Positions 23,440 to 33,653 of a stretch of DNA of 64,000 nt are shown piece after piece. A program made the position numbers and the translations under genes. The DNA comes from Collybiopsis luxurians FD-317 M1 (taxonomy: Eukaryota > Basidiomycota > Agaricomycetes > Agaricales > Omphalotaceae): assembly GCA_000827265.1 (NCBI GenBank), contig KN834785.1, positions 317,846 to 381,845 on the forward strand, written 5' to 3'. Under the pieces are notes generated by a model. The model ran no database searches, was not told the origin of the DNA, and saw only the letters and a program-made list of their open reading frames with translations. How positions within the stretch are numbered: position 1 is the first letter of the stretch; each line of letters begins with the position of its first letter.

Positions 23440-23911
23440 ATCTGCTTATGCGACTCTGGACAAAGTCCAGAGTAAGGCAGGCTGGTCCCCCATGGGAAAA
23501 AGGATTTCTTTCACTTTTGCAAGTCCACCATCGGCGTACCTGCTGTCCTCACTGTTGTCAGTGTCATCATCACCACTGACAGTGGGGAAACTTCTCCTCA
23601 TTGTTGCTGCTGTCCTTGCCATTATATTTAATGACAGCAGGGACCCCTTTTCATCTATGTCATTGCAGTGCTGTCCTGCTATCAACCATAGCAAATCGAT
23701 GTTGCCCTCCCCTAGTCACTGGAATTACCTTGATCTCACTGTTGCTGTTGTCATCACTGTCCTCTCCAGTGATGGTGGGGACCCCACTCCCTCTACATTG
23801 TTGTAGTGCAGGCCTGGTATCAACCATAGGAAATTGAAGTCTCCCATTCCTAGTCACCGGAAGTACCATTCTCTCCTCCACATACCAATATTCTATTCTT
23901 GCAGCCCGCAT
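23440..23911 (-). repeat. About 120-bp tandem repeat, coding-like on the minus strand
   Basis: Two clear direct units (about 23595-23730 and 23735-23870) and a diverged third (about 23460-23540) share GGGGACCCC, TATCAACCATAG and CTAGTCAC blocks. On the minus strand they encode a repeated peptide of the type VxPVTRxGxxxFxMVDxRxALQ followed by an acidic stretch. This looks like a repeat-containing exon that has lost its frame. The family is not recognised. Confidence 0.55.
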
Positions 23912-24216
23912 CCAATCTTTCTACACATTTATTGTGACCTGAGATACAGATTTTGGGCATTATGCCTATTGTGTAACTTTTTTGGCTATTGGTGTCACCC
24001 GCTGCATTCACCCTGACAAAATCCAAGGAGCACAATGCCAATTTCTCTATATACAGTGTCTCCTGCAGCTTTTCTCTTCCTTCTTGCCATCATCCATGTC
24101 TTCAGCTCAACTTAAGAATATCATGAAGGTAAGTTGGTTGTGGCACTGGCTTTTTCTGCCCTTATACTTTACTCATTGGACTTATGCAGCTTATACTCAG
24201 TCCATATACATGATGG

Positions 24217-24750
24217 ATGCTCAACACCTATCTGGCTGTGATTGACTGGTTGTGGATCCTGGCTCACAATAACAGCCTCATCAACCACTGGCTCTCTTTC
24301 CAAGAGGCATATGCCAAGGATATCTGGTCTTATGCAGCCCAAGTTAGGCAGGAAGCTGCATACCAGAACCCAAGAATAGCTCAAACAATGACTGATATGC
24401 TTTTTAAGGAGCTAATGGCATTCATGTTGTCATTTCCCAATGCTCCCCAGTACTTTTTGTCTCCTGAAATCATTGCAGATTTCCTCTGGTGAACAGATTT
24501 AGAGGGGGTCCATCTCATAATCATCCACTTCATTTCCACATTGCAAGCCTTGTGGGATGATGACAACAAGTTTGAGCGAAACCATCCAGTGTTTGGGTAT
24601 AAGCAGAGATTTGGAAAGAAGGCTTGGATGTTACAGGATGTGTATGATTGTCAAGCAGCTGTAGATGCTCAGGGCTTCAAGCTAGAACTTTTAATTACTA
24701 AACCCAATGGTCAAATCTGGAATGTAGCCAAAGGTTGTTTTGCATATTAG
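24217..24750 (+). pseudogene. Unrecognised gene relic with one TGA
   Basis: One frame runs from 24217 to 24750 with a single in-frame TGA at 24490-24492 between FLW and TDLEGVHL. Reading through gives about 177 residues with WLSFQEAYAKDIWSY, LFKELMAFML, HPVFGYKQRFGKKAW and a C-terminal DCQAAVDAQGFKLE segment. The composition is clearly protein-like and the TGA would be Arg if it is a decayed CGA. It ends about 230 bp before the promoter of the next relic and all genes up to 31.5 kb share its strand. The family is unknown to me; a transposon-borne ORF is likely from its surroundings. Confidence 0.5.
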
Positions 24751-24977
24751 TTCTCTGTGTACTGCTCTGTCTCTTTGGCATTCTTCTCGAGTGATCCACT
24801 GGTCTATTGTCATATTTGTATACTATGTCTCCACCTACTGTTTGTTTTCGTATTGATATTTTTAACTTTGGTCTCATAGTAACTCAAAAATGTCATTGTT
24901 CTAAACTGTTTTCAATGGAAAATGCCTTCAGATACAAAAATTTCCATCACAAAATGTGGTAATCAATAAATACAAGT

Positions 24978-24999
24978 GGTCTGCAATGACCTTAAACTA
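24978..24999 (+). promoter_or_regulatory. GGTC-NNNNNN-GACC upstream motif, copy 1
   Basis: GGTCTGCAATGACC followed by TTAAACTA lies 143 bp upstream of an ATG at 25121, with a TATA box (CATATATAAA) near 25072. The GGTC/GACC halves are inverse to each other, as a dimeric factor would need. Five similar copies lie at 25945, 27159, 27201, 27331 and 50722, all on this strand. Confidence 0.55.
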
Positions 25000-25120
25000 C
25001 AACAGCAGTTTAACCAGGGATCAGTTTTGGTAAGCAAAGCAGTTTTGCATGGTCTTCTCTCCATATATAAACCCCTTTCAGGACTATCTGGGTTCTGCTC
25101 TTTTGCTGCCCACCCACACT

Positions 25121-25796
25121 ATGCCTTCTTCCCCTGAGACACTTAAATCACATTCAGCATGGTACTTTGATGAGTCTCATGCATACATGCTCAACATTTG
25201 ATCCAAATTTGTGGGTTGCCTGATTTCCTTCTCTCCTTGTAATTTGACTGACTTGTACTAATAGTGATGCCATGTGGTGGTTGAATATGTTGAGGCCACA
25301 TTTGAAAGCACCGATCAATCAAGCATCCACCCCCTCTGCTCTGTATACAAGCTCCCCAAGCACCAGACTGTTTTTTGAATGGGATCATCACAATCATGTG
25401 CAGTTCCTATCCTATGCTCATTGAGTGGTCCCACTAGCACATTTACACCACAATCAAGTTGCCCGAGCATGCTTTGAATGCTGGGTTACGAATCTTGAAC
25501 AATTCATTCACCGCTTCAACAGTGTTCCAAATATTCCACTCTCTCCAAAAACTAGTGCCTGATGGCTTCAGCTACATGACCCTGAAGGCTGTGATCTTAT
25601 GCTTCAGCATTTCCTTAGCATCCACCATGAACTTTGCAACCTGGGTATTATTGGATACTTTGAATGGGCCCCTCCACAGCATGCATACAAAGCCCACTTT
25701 CTTATGTATTGGTTTAAGCTCAGTATGATAGAGCAGGAGGTGCATGATAGAGAGATCAGCCATCAATGGCAACCTTTGGACTATGACAAGATTTGA
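25121..25796 (+). pseudogene. Decayed gene, upstream copy of a tandem pair
   Basis: After a conserved upstream motif, TATA box and ATG (start MPSSPETLK), the frame soon breaks. A readable C-terminal part occupies about 25560-25796 with WLQLHDPEGCDLMLQHFL, KAHFLMYWFKLSMIEQEVHD and a tail to 25796. The same order appears in the downstream copy at 26087-26823, so the pair arose by duplication including the promoter. Similarity is visible mostly at protein level, so the duplication is not recent. No family name can be given; a winged or helical transposon-accessory protein cannot be told apart from a host protein here. Confidence 0.5.
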
Positions 25797-25944
25797 TAGA
25801 ATAATTTTATATAGGTTGCTTTGGCTTTACCAATTTATGGTGGTACCACATATGATCTGTCTTAAATGTCCATCTCATCACTGTAGCATACCTGTTGTAT
25901 CATATTATTGAACCTCTTCTTGCCATTCTGAGAAAGAATTAAAG

Positions 25945-25966
25945 GGTCCACAATGACCTTAAACTA
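25945..25966 (+). promoter_or_regulatory. GGTC-NNNNNN-GACC upstream motif, copy 2
   Basis: GGTCCACAATGACC plus TTAAACTA, 142 bp before the ATG at 26087 and with a TATATTTAAA element near 26036. Spacing to the start codon differs by one base from copy 1. Confidence 0.55.
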
Positions 25967-26086
25967 TGCTGGCATATAGGCAGAGTCTTACAAATGGATA
26001 ATGGTGAGCAATGCAAATTCACATTGTCCTTTTTTTATATTTAAAGCTCTGAAAACTAGTCTCCTGTATCACTCACCTCCTGTGCT

Positions 26087-26823
26087 ATGCCTCCTACTTG
26101 CACTCTAAACCATTGAAAAGTAAGACCTGGACCTTACTCTTCCTTGTCTTGTGCACACATACAAGAGGTGCGCAAGAAGATTGTACATTGAGTCATTCCA
26201 TAATCTTATTGTGTTCTGGCTGAATCTCTTCATAGCAATGCTGAACTGTGGTAGAGTACATCAACATCACATTCAAACAAAGGAGTAAATTGAACATCCA
26301 TGCCATTTGTTCAATGAATGACCTCCCTGGGCACAATATTGTTTTTGAACATCTTGATGGTACCAATGAAAAGGAGATGGTCATGTATGCTCATTGCATC
26401 ATTCCTCTTGCATGACTACACAATGGCCAAGTTGCTCACACATGTTTTCACCAGTGGGCAACTGACCTTGAGCATTTTACTCATACCTTCAAAGGTGTGC
26501 CCAATATTTCTTTGGATCCAATAGCTTGCGCAGGGTGGCTTCAGATATATGACCCCAAGGGATGCTACCTAATGGTTCAGTATCTTCTCAGTGCACTGTG
26601 TGAGATTTTTGAGTCCATAACCATTGGTGACTGCAAATGGGGTGCTTTGCAGCAGGCTTTCCAAGCTTGGTTTCCAATGTATTGGTGGAGGCTGAGTTTC
26701 ATAGAGAAAGAAGTTCATGATAGCAATATAAAAGCTATTGATGAGGGTGAACTGGATTACAATGAGGACAAGGACAATTGGTTCTGGATTTGTTCTGGGG
26801 TCTATTTAAAAGATATTGTATAG
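26087..26823 (+). pseudogene. Decayed gene, downstream copy of the tandem pair
   Basis: It starts MPPT after a TATA box and carries a readable C-terminal frame at 26497-26823: GWLQIYDPKGCYLMVQYLLS, FPMYWWRLSFIEKEVHD and an acidic tail (DEGELDYNEDKDN). The paired blocks with the copy at 25121-25796 are WLQ-x-DP-x-GC-x-LM-x-Q and MYW-x-x-LS-x-IE-x-EVHD. The N-terminal half is interrupted by several stops. The protein family is not recognised. Confidence 0.5.
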
Positions 26824-27158
26824 TGCATGCATAATAGTTGTACTTGGAAACAGCCATGTACCCCAGGTTGCTTTCAGTTCTTTTTGTGTAACCCAGATTT
26901 CACTAGATATCACTTGAACCTTCCTGATTTAGATACTTTTCCAATTATACACATTGCAATCAGAACTGCTTTGCCTTTCCTGATTTGGATACTTTTCCAA
27001 TTTTAGAAACTCCATATAAACAGCTTTGACCTTGATAATAGCATTTATGAGTAACGATTGGTTCACAATTCTTTTTTGTCCTTCATGGTCCAAAATGATT
27101 GGTACCATCATTCTTGATCTCCAAGAACCCTCAAACAATAGCAAACTTCAACCTTTGT

Positions 27159-27222
27159 GGTCTGAAATGACCTAAAACTATCCCAGCAATTGTCTCTTGT
27201 GGTCTGCAACAACCTTAAACTA
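27159..27222 (+). promoter_or_regulatory. Two tandem copies of the GGTC/GACC motif
   Basis: Copies at 27159-27180 (GGTCTGAAATGACC then TAAAACTA) and 27201-27222 (GGTCTGCAACAACC then TTAAACTA) are 42 bp apart, upstream of the KDZ gene. The second has a degraded right half. Confidence 0.5.
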
Positions 27223-27330
27223 GCCTATCTGCTCTATCTTTTGTCAATCGCACTTGAACAATATATTAATCACATTGGTGATCCTGAACAACTCTGATTT
27301 ATTTGAATGATTGTAAATTCCATGTCTTGT

Positions 27331-27352
27331 GGTCTGGAACGACCTTAAACTA
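27331..27352 (+). promoter_or_regulatory. GGTC/GACC motif next to the KDZ start
   Basis: GGTCTGGAACGACC then TTAAACTA lies 48 bp before the ATG at 27379. It is the only copy with a CpG in the right half, so it may be close to the ancestral form. Confidence 0.5.
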
Positions 27353-27378
27353 TCATTTCTTCTCTTTTCCATCACCAA

Positions 27379-30300
27379 GTGCACCCCCGAACCCACCTGC
27401 AAGTCATGTCTGTACACCCACATCTCAGAAAGCAGAAGATTTCTGCCCCACCACCTCTTACACAGTCTTCTTATGCATTGCAATGCTGTTCAGCTTCTGG
27501 GTGTCACAAGGTCAGTGAGAATGCATTGGTTCTGCTACTGAATGGTGTTATGCTCACCCAAACACCTGGACTACCAAGAATCCCTGGTCAGATTGGTGTC
27601 AGAGGCAATCATTTGGTGACTGAGGAAGATATTGTGCATGCTGGGACAACATTCTCTGTTGTTCCTTTAGCAAGTGAAACAATTATCACCACTCCCAGTG
27701 TCACATCCCCCAGCAAGCATCATTTGAAGCACCAGAAGATATTGCTCCAATGGATGAACAATGTCATCCCTGCCCTTTTGGATACATATCTTGAACTCCA
27801 ATGAAAAACAAAGTCACTGCATCACAATCCTCTTCTCACCACCACTGGTCTGACCTTTTGCAGCCATAAAAGGTGGAGATATATGAATAATCTTTCGCAG
27901 GAATTTTAATATTTTTTTCCAAAGAGAAAGAATGAATTCTAAGGCTGCAAAAGATATCATAGAATAAATGATTTTGCGGGGTCTTTTTTGTGCATAAAAG
28001 GCACTGAGGATTACATAATTTTTTTGCACAAATTTTTTCACATTTTTCCATATTTTTTCCAGCTGTAATATATGAGATACTGCCTGTGTAAAAGAATTTC
28101 TTTTCTCAACTGCTTTGTCAGCAGAAAAATTATACCTTTTACAGCTTCGAAAAGTAATGGGTGATCATATCCCTCAAGGCCTGATCATTGCCCATTACTT
28201 TTTGGAGCCATAAAAGCAGTAATTTTGCCACTGACAAAGCAGTTGAGAAAAGAAATTCTTTCACACAGGCAATATCTCATATATTACAGCTGGAAAAAAT
28301 ATGGAAAAATATGAAAAAATTTGCACAAAAAATTATGTAATCTTTGGCACCTTTTACACACAAAAAAGACCCTGCAAAATCATTTATTCCATGATATCTT
28401 TTGCAGCCTTAGAATTAATTCTTTCTCTTTGGAAAAAATATTAGAATTCCTGGGAAAAATTATACAAATGTCTCTACCTTGTATGGCTGCAAAAGATCAG
28501 ACTGGTGGTGGTGTCTCAGGACCCAAGCCGAACACTGTTCCTGCTGCCAGAGCTGGGTGTTATCAATATGGGTTGTTTGATTTTACAGTATGTCCCAAAT
28601 CTCTAATTGCATTCTTCTAAAAACTACATTCAGCCCTCAGAAGTCAAAAAACTTGAGTTACTTGCATCCATTTGTTCTCCTGTGGCAGAACAACTGGTGT
28701 GCACTGGACTGTTCCCTTGCATGCCTGTTTACCCCTCACTTGCTGTCAAAATTCAAGTTCTAGACTTTGTTTGAAGGTTGTTTCTGTGCATAGCACCCAG
28801 CTACACCCCATGGTGCAGTGCCATCATTGACTTCTTAGGTGCACAGGGTTATTGCCTTCCAGGCAATGATCCTCTAAGATGAAGGTTCTCAAATGCCCTC
28901 CAGTGGTTTATTACAATGCACAACATGGCAAATGCCAAGCTTAAGGCTGTTATTAATGAAACTTGACTACTTTTGATTTCAGAGGCTTGCTGTAGTACCC
29001 CTACCATTCTACCTCCTTCATCCCATTGTTGCACCCAACCTCTGATGGTGCAGCCACTTGCACATGAAGGTGGAGAGGATTCAGCTGGTCCATCAATGAA
29101 CCCTTGTTGTGAACTGCAACACTGTGTTCAGTTTCAAGATCTTGAGGATGAGCATCCCACTTTTTGCAAATGAGCACAATCCTCCAATGGTTCTGACTCC
29201 AAAGCAAAAGCTTCACCAACACCTCTCCAATGGTCAAGCAAATACTTGCACATGCACTGTCCACTGTGCTTTGGTGGTGCTAATATGTGAGTTCTGTTAT
29301 AGATGTATATCCTACACACTATAAATTACTTTTCTTTTTCTCTTCAATTCTACAGGATAAATGTTACCATATGCCTGGATGTCTGCTTCACTCAGAAGCA
29401 CAATGCCCAGAAAAGCAGATGTGACCCAGCCCATTCCCATCCCGGGACCTTCATTCCTGAGTTGGAGGTCAATGTGTGGAAGTCTTATGTTGACACTACT
29501 TGCACCAAGGATGACTCCACACATCTGCCCAAGTGAAGCAAGATGAATCATGCTTCTGAAGAGGGTGATAATCTTGAAGAGGGTATGCAAGTACCCAAGT
29601 CTGTGTTGGACAGCTGTTTAGCTAGTTTCACTGCTGCAGATGAAACTAGAGTCAAAGGGAGCATGCAGTTCTTTGATGTTACTGCACAGATGGCCATTCT
29701 ATGTTGTCACAACTGACCACTTTGGGCTGTGAACATGAATACAGCCAGAGAAGCTCAACATTATTCCCTCATTTTGCTGGGGAAGTTTTTTGAGCACCTT
29801 CATGTGGATGTAATTGTAAAGTTACTATATGATATCACATGTCAACTTCACTGGAGCTGTCTCAAGTGGGGTTCCCTAAAACCTTATATGACTCATACTA
29901 CCTTTGCGATCTCCATATTTCATGCTTTCAGTCATCAGTGGCCCTGCCAAATTGTCTACCACCTGTGGAAGACTTTAGGTTATGGACTGTCAGACAGTGA
30001 GGGTGCTGAGCAATTGTGGCACTCCTTCAGTTGCTTGATTGCTTACAGACAAATAGCAGGGGTGTGCTATGCTTTTTTTTTTATCTCAATCATTGTTTTT
30101 GATCCCACCAAAATGAGCATCTCCAGTACTACATTTGCATGTACCACTTCAACAGTCAACTCAAATGAAGGTCTATTCAAACTTGGAACTTGGCTCCAAC
30201 ATAAACAGTTTGCTTGTGACACAAAATTGAGAGATGCCGCAGAAGCACTGGCCACCTGTAGAATCAACAAAGAAACCCTATATGCTGAGTGGGAGAAGCA

Positions 30301-31530
30301 GGTACAGGCTCAAACCAAGCCCCTCCCTAGTATGTACTCATATTGGTTTGATTCCAATGCTTAACCCTCTCTTCAGGGCAACAAAAGAATAAGGGTAAAG
30401 CAGCCATTGAAGAGGTTTTACACCTGCAAAAGAGCAGGGATGCCTTGCGAGACAAAGTATCTCATCTACACAATCTTATAATTAACCCAGTGACAACTGC
30501 ATGGGATGTTGCCACTTATGAACTAGAGCTTCAATCAGCAAAAGAGGGTCTACAGAAGATGGAGGTGCAGGTCACAAAAAAGGAAAAAAGTTTAGGAGCT
30601 TCTGCAAATGATGCCATATGCCATCTGCTCAACAGCAACTATCTGAACAAATGCACAAATGCCTTAGCTCTTTTGATGCAAGTTCAAGAATGTTTATGCT
30701 TGAGGAAATTTGAGCTGGATAGGTTGGAGTGTTTGTATTGAAAACAGCGTAGTGGTAAGATGGGTTTAGTACCTATTGAAATGCACTTTACTGATGCAAT
30801 TTCAGAGCAATGCATCAATGAACACACTCAAGATTCTGTCAGACAATGGGAACCAGCAATTGCTGTGTTAGTTGACAAGTACAATGCCCTCTGCAAGGAC
30901 ATGAGGTGACTAATTGACTAATATAAAGCACCTCATTCTGCCATAGCTCCAAAACTGATTGATCTGGATAATCTGTTCAATCTGGATGTTGACAATGATA
31001 TATGGCTGGATATCGGCTTATCCTATGATAATGATGCACCACCACCACTCTGGTTATCAGATGAGAATGTCTGTGCAGGTATAAGGTCTCTATTGGATAG
31101 AGACAGATGCAAAGAGGAGAGAAAACTTCTTCAAGCTGAATGTGACTCCATGCAGGAGTGGTTCAGTGAGGAATGGCATATAATGCAAGTGGTACTACAG
31201 ACTCAAGGTATGAGGTTCTCTTGCATAAACAACTCAAATCTCACTGTAACAACAGATCCAAATTTGAAATAGCAGTTTGAAACATGGAGACCACAGCTAT
31301 GTCAGCTGTACGCAACATGGGAAAGGGTGATGGTAGGTGTTCCTGCTAGCAGAGAGCTGCCAGGGTGGGGACCATTGGAACATGATATATTGGAAGCGCA
31401 CAGCCAAGTGCTTTTGGGTGGTGGTATAGAGGTAGCAGATGAAGATGTCTTTGATATTGAGTTTGAAGCAGAAGCTGACAAATTGTTGACTGAGTATCTG
31501 GATAGCTTACAAGTAATGCAAAACTATTGA
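27379..31530 (+). pseudogene. KDZ-family transposase, decayed and interrupted
   Basis: Recognisable blocks of a fungal KDZ transposase follow in order: LLQWMNNVIPALLDTYLEL (27720-27805), GLFPCMPVYPSLAVKIQVL (28705-28770), RFSNALQWF (28883-28910), ICLDVCFTQK (29365-29395), QFFDVTAQMAILC, NTAREAQHYSL and LLYDITCQLHWSC, FHAFSHQWPCQI, GLSDSEGAEQLW (29670-30020), LRKFELDRLE (30700), LFNLDVDNDIWLDIGL (30975-31025) and DRCKEERKLL. Stops include TGA at 28772, 28880, 29714, 30739 and 30907, TAA at 30919 and TAG at 31270; several TGAs fall where the family has Arg. A 677-bp foldback element (27837-28513) sits inside the N-terminal part. It would have moved KDZ elements by cut and paste; it is inactive. 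Terminal repeats were not identified. Confidence 0.85.
27837..28513. mobile_element. 677-bp foldback (palindromic) element
   Basis: Two arms of about 330 bp are near-exact inverses around a short centre near 28166-28183 (TGATCA on both sides). Outer ends read CACCACCACTGGTCTGACC and the inverse, and internal landmarks such as CTCAACTGCTTTGTCAG and ATATATGAGATA appear in both arms. It lacks an ORF and lies inside the KDZ coding region. The short-ORF readings over it are artefacts. A related palindrome is at 33072-33653. Confidence 0.85.
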
Positions 31531-31639
31531 GAAATGGAGAGTGAGAGCAATGTTTAGATTGTACTTAATCAATAAATATAATCATTGTATGTTTTTGATT
31601 TTTGTGAAAGTGTACAAAGTATTGTTATAAAATCAGACA

Positions 31640-31942
31640 CCCAGGCAGCTGCCTGGCTTGGTATTTAGACACTTGGCAGCTGCCAAAGTTATAAACCTGA
31701 GACAATGAGACAGAGCAGCTGCCTAACTTGGAAACATTTTGGGGATTTACATACCTATCATTAGTGTCCAAGAATGGCTGTATGACTATAGTATAATTAA
31801 TCAAAAAAAATCACTATAAAATGGCTGGCAGCTGCCTGTAATGCAAAGTGGGCAGAATGCCCTAAATTGAGATCTCTTAGGCAGAAATTTTCCCTTGCCA
31901 ATTATGCCCTAATAAGATTACTTATGGTGGCTGCCTGAAGTG
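31640..31942 (+). mobile_element. GGCAGCTGCC element (type A)
   Basis: Copies of the palindromic decamer GGCAGCTGCC or close variants lie near 31652, 31674, 31711 and 31821. The right side carries GGGCAGAATGCCC (31850), CTCTTAGG, TTTCCCTTG and ends in GGTGGCTGCCTGAAGTG (31942). The same right side ends the element at 57110-57780. There is no coding capacity and the class is unknown. Confidence 0.55.
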
Positions 31943-32304
31943 CTCAAGCTTCTGTCACTGTCCAGCTTGTCAGCTGGAAAGCCAGCCAACTAAGCATGGG
32001 AAAAGAGTCTTCAATCCACCTTTTGTCATAAGAGTATCATTGTTAGTAGGGGTGGAAGTCAGTAAGCTGGGCTGGACAGCTTTGAGGGTGTCAGAATAGG
32101 TAATATCAATGAGTAAAACTCTTTTGAGAATGTTGAGGGCATCCCAAGGACATTAAAGTGGGAAAAAGGGAGCTTGAAAGAGTGTCAAAAGAGAAAAAAT
32201 ACAGAGAGAGACCATGTTGGTCCATCCCCTCATGTTTCCCCTCTGTATCTTTTCTGTATTAGCATCACTCTGACCTGCCTGTTGCTCTAGGTGTCATCAA
32301 CAGC

Positions 32305-32567
32305 CATGCCATTGCTCCCTGCTCAGCGCTCTGGTGACCAAGGCAGTACTGCCTCTTCCACTACATCTTCAAGCATCCCATCTTCTCCTGACCATCCTTC
32401 TGTCTTGGCTCCTGCCTCGACTAGATTAGTATTGGAGGACAATATCTCAATCTTCCTCACTCACAGGAGACAATTTAGATCCAGATCTGTTGGTTGACAA
32501 AGTGGACTCAATGCTGGAGGTCAATCCTACTCTGGAAGATCTTTATTGAGTGCTTCAAAAGACTCTG
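32305..32567 (+). pseudogene. N-terminal exons of an unrecognised gene, cut by a MITE
   Basis: From an ATG near 32305 the frame is Ser/Pro/Thr-rich (PAQRSGDQGSTASSTTSSS), then passes a likely short intron ending at a CACAG near 32466 and continues DPDLLVDKVDSMLEVNPTLEDLY, a TGA at about 32548 and VLQKTL, where the 136-bp MITE begins. After the MITE, EHPGPNFMHNYSVFH around 32705-32750 may be the continuation. The TGA again fits Arg. Family unknown; low-complexity Ser-rich N-termini are common in transposon-borne ORFs of these fungi. Confidence 0.4.
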
Positions 32568-32703
32568 CATCAGGAAAAATGGGTTGAGCTTGGGGTTACA
32601 TAATGACAACTGAAGTTACCTGAGGATGGCCTAGGTAAACTAAGTGCTTGAAGTGTCCTATTCTTCTTAGGTTTCTCAAGGTCCAACCCTATTTTTCCTG
32701 ATG
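32568..32703. mobile_element. 136-bp MITE of the CATCAGG-ended family
   Basis: CATCAGGAAAAAT at 32568-32580 and its inverse at 32691-32703 form perfect 13-bp termini, flanked on both sides by TG. Both subterminal blocks (TTGAGCTTGGGGTTA and the CTTGAAGTGTCCTA/TTCTTAGG part) match the right end of the 1073-1850 element, so this is a short deletion derivative of the same family. Confidence 0.85.
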
Positions 32704-33071
32704 TGTATGAACATCCTGGCCCTAATTTCATGCACAACTACAGTGTCTTTCACATTAAATGCCATGTATGTCCTCTGTTGTTTTCTCTTATAGCATGTGA
32801 TTTATGATTGCACAGAAAGGTTTTGAGTGGAGCATTGTCTCTCACATACACCAAGGCATTGTTCACAAAAACTCTCCATTTTTTGAATCTTCAGGTTCTC
32901 CTTCCCCTGAAACATTGAAACACATGATCATAACTGCCTTTTTGTTCTCAATGAAAGGGCTTTGTTTATATCATGTGTGTCAACATGTCTTCTCAAAATT
33001 GGGACTTGGCCATGTATTTTCACAGCATCAATGGCTTCTTCTACCCACATTATTCAATGGTCACTGCTCCC

Positions 33072-33653
33072 ACCCCCAGCAGACTGGAATATGACTGCTG
33101 TAAAAGGTTAGGTAATATAATATATTTTCCCTCAGAATTTTAGTAATTTTTTCGAAATTAATATCTCTCATATTGCCTTGGTAAAAGGGATGGAAATATT
33201 TCGCATTTATTGGCGCCTATTTCGATGGAAAAATCACATGTATTACAGCGTTTATGTCGCCGGATTTTTTAGTTATTGCCACTCCTTTTGCAGTGGCAAT
33301 AACAAAGAAATTACTGTGGGGAAAAGTTACATATTACTGCTTTTAGCAGCTGTAATATATAATTTATGACCCATGTGATTTTTTTAATATTCCCTTTCCT
33401 TTTACAGAAGCAATATGAAAGAAATCACATGGGAAAAAATCCGGAAAAATCATTAAAAAATCCGGCGAAATAAACGCTATAATACATGTGATTTTTCAAT
33501 CAAAATAGGCGCCAATAAATGCGAAATATTCCCATGCCTTTTACTAAGGCAATATGAGAGATATTAATTTCAAAAAAATTACTAAAATTCTGAGGAAAAA
33601 TATATTATATTACCTAACCTTTTACAGCAGTCATATTCCAGTCTGCTGGGGGT
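33072..33653. mobile_element. Second foldback element, 582 bp
   Basis: Outer arms (about 33072-33275 and 33445-33653) are near-perfect inverses: CCCCCAGCAGACTGGAATAT on the left is mirrored by ATATTCCAGTCTGCTGGGGG on the right. A second hairpin, GTTATTGCCACT with its inverse, lies near 33284-33316 inside. Overall plan, AT-rich palindrome with CTTTTAC and ATATGAGAGATA blocks, resembles the 27837-28513 element. No ORF. Confidence 0.85.

Noticed and set aside
28321..28620. Open frame of about 99 codons
   Set aside because: Most of it lies in the right arm of the foldback element and mirrors the left arm in inverse.
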